Below are positions 46,081 to 51,945 of a stretch of DNA of 51,945 bases, piece after piece. The translations under genes and the position numbers were made by a program. Numbering within the stretch: position 1 is the stretch's first letter; every line of letters starts with the position of its first letter. Under the pieces are notes generated by a model, which was given only the letters and a program-made list of their open reading frames with translations, was not told the origin of the DNA and did not search any database. This DNA comes from Helochares maculicollis (Eukaryota; Arthropoda; Insecta; Coleoptera; Hydrophilidae): positions 1-51,945 of the forward strand of contig JAWQRO010000156.1 of assembly GCA_033557835.1 (NCBI GenBank). Reading direction: 5' to 3'.

Positions 46081-47288
46081 CGAGGTGTGTTCAAAAAGTA
46101 TCGCGAATTTTGAATTTTTTCAAAAATTATTTATTTATTCATGAATATCTATTTTGTCCCCTTCAAAGTAATCCCCATGAGATATTATACACTTGTGCCA
46201 ACGTTTTTCCAATCTTCGAAGCACTTAAAAAAATCATTTTCCTTTATCTTGTTCAACTCCTCCTTCGATGCCATCTTTATCTCGTCAATATTAGCGTAGC
46301 TTCGTCCTTTCATGCGCCTGTTTAGTTTCGGGAACAAGAAAGAGTCACAGGGGGCCAGATCTGGGGAGTAGGGTGGCTGCGGCGTCATTAGTGTGTTGTT
46401 TCTGGCGGATTGCTTCGTGAAAATTTCGCATAACTTGCAGGTAATATCCCTTATTGACCGTTCCACCTTGTGGCAAGAACTCACGATGCAGCACGCCCCT
46501 GCAATCCAAGAAAACGGTAAGCAAAACTTTCACAGTCGACCGAACTTGGCGCGCTTTTTTCGGTCTTGGTTCGTGCGGCAGCTTCCATTGAGATGATTGA
46601 GCTTTGGTTTCCACGTCATAACCGTAAACCCACGATTCGTCACCAATTAAGACCCTCAGGAGCAAATTTGGGCCGTCGCGGACAGAGTCCAACAGCTCAT
46701 TAGCAATTTTCATGGGAAGCTGATTTTGGTCGAAATTGAGCAATTTTGGTAGGAATTTCGCGGCGACCCGTCTCATGCCCAATTCATTGATAAAAATCCA
46801 ATAGCACGAGCCAATCGATATGTGTAGGTCCTCAGCAACTTCTCTAACAGTGATTCGACGATTGGCCAATACCATTTTCTTCACTTTATCAATTTTTTCG
46901 TCTGTTGTTGATGTGCTCTTCGTCGTTCACATCTTCTCGGCCTTCTGAGAACATTTTGTACCACCGATAAACATTGCTTCGGTCCAAGGTAGCTTCTCCA
47001 TATGCCACAGTCAACATTCGGAATGCATCCGCGCACTTAATTTCGTTTTTCACACAAAATTTGATACAGGTTCTTTGATCCATTTTTTTGAATAGGCAAA
47101 AATCGAAGACGAGACAAAACACGTGCACGCAAAGCAGCTGTCAACAATTAACTGAACATTCAAAATGGCCGGACTTGTCGGTATAAGTGAGAGACATGAG
47201 TACCAACATAACGAAACAAAAAATTGAAATTCGAATATACGCAGCCCGCGAAAATTCTAAATTCGCGATACTTATTGAACACACCTCG
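46081..47288 (-). mobile_element. Mariner, CGAGG-terminus family, copy B (1208 bp)
   Basis: TA at 46079-46080 and 47289-47290 flank inverted repeats CGAGGTGTGTTCAAAAAGTA and (read inward) CGAGGTGTGTTCAATAAGTA. Both continue TCGCGAATTT. The copy is highly similar along its length to 816-2110 and has the same orientation. Confidence 0.94.
46135..47093 (-). pseudogene. Mariner transposase relic lacking the second catalytic Asp
   Basis: The minus strand starts MDQRTCIKFCVKNEIKCADA, changes frame near 46900, then stays open from 46884 to 46345 (179 codons). That stretch includes KKMVLANRRITVREVAEDLH, IGDESWVYGYDVETKAQSSQ with an intact first Asp, VKVLLTVFLDCRGVLHREFL and PQGGTVNKGYY. Directly after EAIRQKQ the sequence skips about 95 bp present in copy A (1132-1226), deleting the HHDxAPAHTS motif and shifting frame. 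The third region PQPPYSPDLAPCDSFLFPKL is kept in the new frame. The stop is at 46135-46137. The N-terminal frame change is at the same place as in copy A. Confidence 0.92.
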
Positions 47289-47564
47289 TATTTACTAATA
47301 TGCAAATCATCTGAACTACTAAGCACGAAACAAGAAAAACCATTATTTTATTGTAAACAAGGTGATAAAAATGAAAACGTATAGACAACAAAAAATGTAA
47401 AACGCAATAAATGTACAACCACAGACGGAAGAGAAGCGGTGCATGTTTTTCTGTCGTCGCTATAACATGAATTTGTAGTATTAATTGTGATAGAAACTGG
47501 CTGTAGACCATCGTACTTAAGTACCCATTGAATTTTAACGATAAAGAATGTCGACAATTAAGTA

Positions 47565-48100
47565 ATTGTTTAGTTTGCGATGTATGATGTAACCACCCTT
47601 CTTGCGGTGGTAATATAAAGCGATATTCTTTCGAGGTCAGGTTCGATTTCTAGTTCAAAAAACAACGCGCTCGAATAACATTTTACTTAAATGGTTGTGT
47701 ATGTTCTATTTTTCTGTCTTTATGTTATTAAGAAAGTTTTGTGTTCGTAAAATAATTTTATCTCATGATTATGACGGATTTAACGCTTTGTTTTGATTGT
47801 GATGCCGGTATTTTTATAAAGATAAAGGTGACGATTGTTTGCCATGTATGATGTAATCGGCTTTCTTGCGGCAGAATATAGTAATATAAAGTGATCGTTT
47901 TTCGAGTTCAGATTCTATTTTAAATTATTCGATAAAACGCGGAGGTATAAAATTTTATTTCAATGGCTGTGTATGGTCTTTTTGTGTTTCTCATTGATAA
48001 GGATGGTTTTGTGTTCATGAAAAAATTTAATCTAGAAGTTTTGAAGGGTCTAACGACGTGTTTTATTGTGATTCCGTTTTTTTTTCAATAACTGTGCCAT
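47565..48100 (+). repeat. Diverged tandem duplication, 269-bp unit, two copies
   Basis: Unit 1 (47565-47833) and unit 2 (47834-48100) share ordered blocks: ATTGTTT, GATGTATGATGTAA/CATGTATGATGTAATC, CTTTCTTGCGG/CCTTCTTGCGG, TAATATAAAG(C/T)GAT, TTCGAG(G/T)TCAG, AATGG(T/C)TGTGTATG, TTTTGTGTTC and TTTTGATTGTGATGCCG/TTTTATTGTGATTCCG. No coding frame crosses it. It could be a degraded satellite or transposon-internal repeat. Confidence 0.75.
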
Positions 48101-48900
48101 TTTTATTTATATTTAGAAAATACCAAGTTGTGGTTCACATTGGCGTTTGGAAATTAATTCTGCAACACTCTGTATAGTTGAATAACATTATAATTTGGGT
48201 AACGTTGTTATCATCAAAAAGTTCTGCTAAAGCCCCATAAGATTCAGCGCCGCTTAATTAGTTTGCCGTTATGTACTTATAGTCAGTAATGACGAAAAAC
48301 AAAATTTAAATATACACGAAATGAATTCGCATATTTTTTGCCTCTTTCAAATATGTTTTAAAATAGCAAATAAAATGCCTACAACTCTATGTAATTATGT
48401 GATCTTGGTTTAGATCCGACTTAGGCAACAAGCATTACAGTACAGTTTTGTTTTGAATTCACTTGCACCCAAATATATGTGCGCAAACTCAACATTTCCT
48501 CAGCACGTTTACAGTGGAGTGTACGCAGCATTCACAACAACCAATAATACGAAGTGTTATTAAATATGGTAGCCTAACCACATGTTCGCACTTTAAATAA
48601 TTTTCAATTAAGTGACTCACTATTTAACACAGAAATAAATCGATCAAAGTTCACCTAATTCCGCAAAACAATTATTAAGTGTTTCAATAATTGTCCTGAA
48701 TCTAAAGTAATTTTGCAACAGCTTGTACTTTCAAGGTCATCTCAAGTATTTTTGACAACTGTCATATGTGATGTGTTTATAGCATAATTATGCAATTTAT
48801 TTTGTTATTAGTTATAAGTACCAAACATAATAGCTTCCAATAGAAATCTTAAGTGCTTTAATATAATGTAATTGTGTTACTAACCTTCTGCCTTTGGCAG

Positions 48901-48936
48901 TTCAATCCCGATTTGCACTAAGAAATCACTAAGAAG
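48901..48936 (+). other. 5' untranslated part of the first coding exon of ASK1
   Basis: A strong acceptor (CTAACCTTCTGCCTTTGGCAG ending at 48900, T/C-rich) suggests that this exon is spliced to an upstream non-coding exon. An in-frame TAA (48919-48921) lies between it and the ATG at 48937, supporting that ATG as the start. Confidence 0.6.
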
Positions 48937-48979
48937 ATGCCTCCTCCTCTTCCTAACTTACTCGTGGACCCTGATTCAG
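48937..48979 (+). CDS. Ask1: MAP3K (ASK1/MAP3K5 family), first coding exon
   Basis: The exon codes MPPPLPNLLVDPDS plus the first base of the next codon, and ends at CAG|GTAAGA. Joined across a 79-bp intron it completes a Glu codon (G+AG) and reads on without a break. The start ATG has an upstream in-frame stop. ASK1 is a cytosolic stress-activated kinase kinase kinase that activates the JNK and p38 cascades. Only its N-terminal regulatory region lies in this window. Identification comes from exons 2-4; this short exon is placed by phase and spacing. Confidence 0.75.
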
Positions 48980-49058
48980 GTAAGATCTTGATAAGATTAA
49001 TTTAATGATATTTAAACTTAAGCTAAATGTATATGTAAATCCCAACCTTTTGTTTCAG

Positions 49059-49276
49059 AGTGCCATAGTACTGATAGCGTCGGATCTCATTCCGATCTCT
49101 CGAATCACACTGTACAAGCAGGGAGTACTTCAAGTAGCGCCATGGGAAGACCTCAAATGGACATAGTTTGTGTTATAGATATATACCAAAATGAACATTT
49201 AATGCATAGGAAAAAGGCATTAGAAGAAATCCGCCTCGCTTGCATCCAAATCGGAGCGAATCTAAACCACATACAG
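49059..49276 (+). CDS. Ask1: MAP3K (ASK1/MAP3K5 family), coding exon 2
   Basis: The acceptor is CTTTTGTTTCAG and the donor CAG|GTAACA, with two bases plus 72 codons. The first part is Ser/Thr-rich (ECHSTDSVGSHSDLSNHTVQ), a low-complexity N-terminus. It is followed by MDIVCVIDIYQNEHLMHRKK and ALEEIRLACIQIGANLNHIQ. This matches the start of the conserved ASK1 N-terminal domain, whose human counterpart begins with VNVVYVINE and is involved in thioredoxin binding. There are no frame breaks. A small 74-bp intron follows. Confidence 0.9.
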
Positions 49277-49350
49277 GTAACATCCATTTTTCGCTTGATA
49301 TTTGCAGCAGGATTTGATCAAGATACATCCTAATGTGCTAGTGTTTGCAG

Positions 49351-49545
49351 TTTGAAAAATTGGATTTTGGGGAGTCCAATGTAATTAGCTGCTTCTACAA
49401 TGCCGATTTAGCAGTCGTGGATTTATCTCTACCGATCCAACAAAGTACTCTGTTTTACCATCTCGGAGTCCGCGAGAGCTTCAACATGAAACAGAACATT
49501 CTTCTCTATAACAGTATTGATCATGAAACAACATTTCGATTAAGG
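49351..49545 (+). CDS. Ask1: MAP3K (ASK1/MAP3K5 family), coding exon 3
   Basis: The acceptor is GTGTTTGCAG and the donor AGG|GTGAGT; the exon is exactly 65 codons in phase 0. It reads FEKLDFGESNVISCFYNADL and AVVDLSLPIQQSTLFYHLGV, then RESFNMKQNILLYN. This is the most diagnostic ASK1 segment: the family pattern F-KLDFGE---L--FYNADIAVV-----RQPSLFYHLGVRESF-M--NI-LY is conserved from insects to human. The region belongs to the N-terminal regulatory domain before the TPR-like central part. The frame is intact. The next intron carries a mariner. Confidence 0.95.
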
Positions 49546-49680
49546 GTGAGTAAGAGACTTACCAACTTTCTATATATTCTCTACATCGTTTAAACTCCGA
49601 ATATCTTCTTGATCAGCTCAGTAAAATAATTTTACCCCTCAGTGTTCTCAATATATTAAATATTATAATTATTTTGTATA

Positions 49681-50898
49681 CCAGGTGTGCAAGTTTAAAA
49701 TGTCGTTTTGTTATCAAGAGATGACGCATGAAACAAAACGTCATAATCATTTAGTTGTTTATGAGTTAGTATCATACTTCTTATTCGTGTTGAACTTGTC
49801 GAATTTTGAGCCAAGTAAAGAGCATTTGCGGCATGTACTGATTTTCTTCTTCAATCAAAAGAAAAAGGCAACGGAAAGTCATCGAATTCTTGTAGAGACT
49901 TATGGCGATCTTGCTCCCACTGCCAAGACTTGTGAACGCTGGTTTCAATGTTTCAAAAGTGACAATTTCAATGTTATTGACAAAGAGCGTGAAAATTGAT
50001 CAAAAAAGTTTGAAGACAACAAATTACAAGTATTATTGGACGAAGACGGTACAGAAACACAACAAATGATGGCGTAGCAGCTGAATGTTACTCGACAAGC
50101 CATTTCCAATCGCCTGAGAGCCATGGGGAAGATTCAAAAGGTTGGAAAATGGGTTCCACCCAAACTGAACGAACGACAGATGGAAAGACGAAAAACTGTG
50201 TGCAAAATTTACGCATTTACGCCACAAAAGAATGAGTATTTTGCATCTGGTTGTAACTGGCGATGACAAATGTATATATTTTGAAAATCCAAAACGTAAG
50301 AAATCGTGAGTAACGCAAGGACAGCCATCAACATCGAGTACAAAACCAGATCGTTTTGGGAGAAATACGATGCGGTGTGTGTGGTGGAATCAGAAGGAAG
50401 TAGTGTACTACAAGCTTCTCAAACCTGGCGATACAGTTAATATCCTCCGCTACTGACAACAAATGATCAATTTAAACCACGCATTGATCGAAAAACGCCC
50501 AGAATGGGCTCTAAGACACGGCAAAGTCATTCTGCAGCATGACAATGCTCCTGCACATTCAGCCAAAGTGGTAAAAGAAACGATTTCTTTGCTTGGATGA
50601 GAACTCCTACCCCACCCGCCATATTCACCAGACCTGGCGCCTTCTGATTATCACCTCTTCTCATCGATGGGACAGGCACTGGCCGAGACTTTTGAGAATG
50701 TACAAAAATGGCTCGATGAATGGATATCAATGAAAGTGGAAGCTTTCTTTTGGAATGGTATCCATAAATTGCCTGAGAGATGGATAATATGTGTAAAAAG
50801 CAAGGACCAATACTTTGAATAAAAAATGTTTTTCCATTGTTCTTAAATAATGGCGTATTTTGCATGAAAAAATCGACATTTTAAACTTGTATACCTGG
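49681..50898 (+). mobile_element. Mos1-like (mauritiana-type) mariner, copy 3 (1218 bp), in ASK1 intron 3
   Basis: TA at 49679-49680 and 50899-50900 flank the termini CCAGGTGTGCAAGTTTAAAA and (read inward) CCAGGTATACAAGTTTAAAA. Both continue TGTCG. The outer bases match the known Mos1 terminus closely. It is oriented with the host gene and is the most complete of the three copies. Confidence 0.95.
49796..50822 (+). pseudogene. Mos1-like mariner transposase relic, copy 3
   Basis: The start codon is TTG instead of ATG (LSNFEPSKEHLRHV). The order of motifs is complete: RILVETYGDLAPTAKTCERW, RLRAMGKIQKVGKWVPPKLN, VTGDDKCIYFENPKRKK with the first Asp, and HDNAPAHSAKVVKE with the second Asp. Then HPPYSPDLAPSDYHLFSSM follows with the third Asp 34 residues on, and LPERWIICVKSKDQYFE-stop. 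At least five in-frame stops interrupt it (after EREN, after MMA, after KRKKS, after ILRY and after LLG), mostly at expected Trp or Gln codons, so decay is by point mutation rather than rearrangement. All three catalytic Asp codons survive. Confidence 0.92.
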
Positions 50899-51448
50899 TA
50901 TAAGTGTGATCAAATAATATTCTTGAAATTTTCGGGTAATACACGAGTATTGTGAGATAAAAATTTAATAGTATATCTAGAATTTAATGTTGAAGGACAA
51001 AGCAACTTATTCATTATATGTGGCTAATAATACGAAACATGTGAAATTGTTAAACTGAAAATAGAAAACAATAAAGTTAAAGAATTATAAATTTAAACAA
51101 TTCGACCCTGACAAATACATGCATTTCGAAACCATAAATGCACTCTTTTAATATGCTCTCACAATTGCATGCTGCCCTACAATCATTGTTCTCTGGCTAG
51201 ATTTGTTTCAGATGCTTCAAATTATAAATATATGTCATTCTTGGGATTATATTTATCCAATTAGGTATGCATCAAAATTGTTAATTTAATTTTTAAACCA
51301 ACAAATACCTCGGTAAAACTCTAAAATAGGCTTTATCTAATATTTATGTATCCCAAAAAACAGCAGGGAAGTGTTATAAAATGAAATAAAATAATATTCT
51401 ATATTGGGGGTCTTATAAAAATTAATTACAAATACATTCTGATTTTAG

Positions 51449-51603
51449 CTTTCATGCAGTAATTACCCTTTTATATCATACACACTATCAACAGACGAAA
51501 GTACTTGTATAACTGCAGTGTCATGTCCAAGATCCGAAGAACCAATTGAACCATTACATCAAAGATTTCGGCGGCTATTGCAAGATGTAGAAGTTCAAAG
51601 CAA
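51449..51603 (+). CDS. Ask1: MAP3K (ASK1/MAP3K5 family), coding exon 4
   Basis: The acceptor ACATTCTGATTTTAG ends at 51448 and the donor is AGCAA|GTAAGT at 51604. The exon starts in phase 0, matching the end of exon 3, so the protein reads ...FRLR-LSCSNYPFISYTLSTD-ESTCITAVSCPRSEEP. It ends IEPLHQRFRRLLQDVEVQSK, the Lys being completed in the next exon. The CSNYPFISY segment fits the ASK1 position CTGNYTFVPY, and the HQRFRRLLQDVEVQSK helix fits the start of the conserved helical region that follows. The frame is too short to appear as a long open frame but is well supported by phase and homology. The gene continues beyond the window. Confidence 0.85.
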
Positions 51604-51945
51604 GTAAGTGTTTATGGCAATATTAAATCATCAAAGATTTATTCTTGGCAGTTTGCATTGATAACATTGTTAGAAGTTTTCTAGAGAGTAGTTATAATTT
51701 TTGTTTTAAATTTAAATAACTGGAATGACATTGAAGTTCTCTTCATAAATTGTAGAGTGATTTTTGGCCATATTGATTTATTTGTTCTTAAACTCATGAA
51801 ATGGATGTAGATTAGCATTTCTGACAAATTCTATTAAAAACATCAAAATTAGTCGAAAAATATTTAGTCTTTTGTTATGTAATGCAATTTGCTATACGAA
51901 AATACTATTTTATTTTTTTAATAGACCAATAATTGTATATATATA
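51604..51945 (+). other. Start of ASK1 intron 4
   Basis: AT-rich sequence after the GTAAGT donor, without a further recognisable exon before the window ends in a short (TA)n run. Confidence 0.6.

Larger units (their letters stand above)
49546..51448 (+). other. Intron 3 of ASK1, mariner-expanded (1903 bp)
   Basis: The donor GTGAGT (49546) and acceptor TTCTGATTTTAG (ending at 51448) bracket the intron. A Mos1-like element of 1218 bp accounts for most of it. Without the element the intron would be about 680 bp, still longer than introns 1 and 2 (79 and 74 bp). Confidence 0.8.

Noticed and set aside
50527..50865. 112-codon minus-strand open frame
   Set aside because: It is antisense to the C-terminal part of the Mos1-like relic on the plus strand.
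51165..51275. Possible extra ASK1 exon after TTTGTTTCAG with a GTATGC donor
   Set aside because: Its length puts the frame out of phase with exons 3 and 4, which join directly in phase 0.

Overview
The window is AT-rich nuclear DNA from an animal, most probably an insect. The evidence is spliced metazoan signalling genes with GT..AG introns (two of them only 74-79 bp), a small secreted-protein gene whose first exon codes just Met-Lys-Leu, and many Tc1/mariner transposons. I cannot fix the order. No prokaryotic, viral or CRISPR content is visible. I did not find a new multi-gene system; most of the unusual structure is transposon history plus a few candidate exons and sites.

Layout. 1-0.7 kb: a mariner relic, then one exon (447-679, + strand) of an AGAP/centaurin-gamma Arf-GAP, coding its GTPase-like P-loop region. 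0.8-9.5 kb: a mariner cluster (816-2110, 3633-4865, 7480-8068, 8280-9541) with a tRNA-Gln(CTG) gene at 6494-6565. 9.6-23.6 kb: mostly non-coding, with an unrecognised open region (9717-10275), a candidate hydrophobic C-terminal exon (14235-14352) and one old mariner relic (about 19440-19920). 23.7-32.9 kb: a two-exon minus-strand gene for an 85-residue secreted Gly/Pro-rich protein. Its exons are 23716-23964 and 32801-32809, separated by an 8.8 kb intron, and its promoter has a TATA box and a GC-rich palindrome. 33.4-36.5 kb: three further mariner remnants. 36.5-43.1 kb: nothing recognisable. 43.1-48.1 kb: a mariner, a Tc1-like relic, two copies of a terminal-repeat sequence, another mariner, and a 269-bp tandem duplication. 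48.9 kb to the end: the first four coding exons (+ strand) of a MAP3K of the ASK1/MAP3K5 family, with a Mos1-like mariner inside its third intron; the gene runs off the right edge.

Functionally, AGAP (Arf-GAP/GTPase signalling) and ASK1 (stress-activated JNK/p38 pathway) are housekeeping or signalling genes. The small secreted gene looks like a cuticle or extracellular type. Nothing in the sequence ties the three into one pathway. All the DD34D transposases visible are broken by stops, frameshifts, internal deletions or lost catalytic residues, so no autonomous element is present. Transposon copies cluster outside 9.6-33.3 kb, which leaves the secreted gene and its long intron almost clean.
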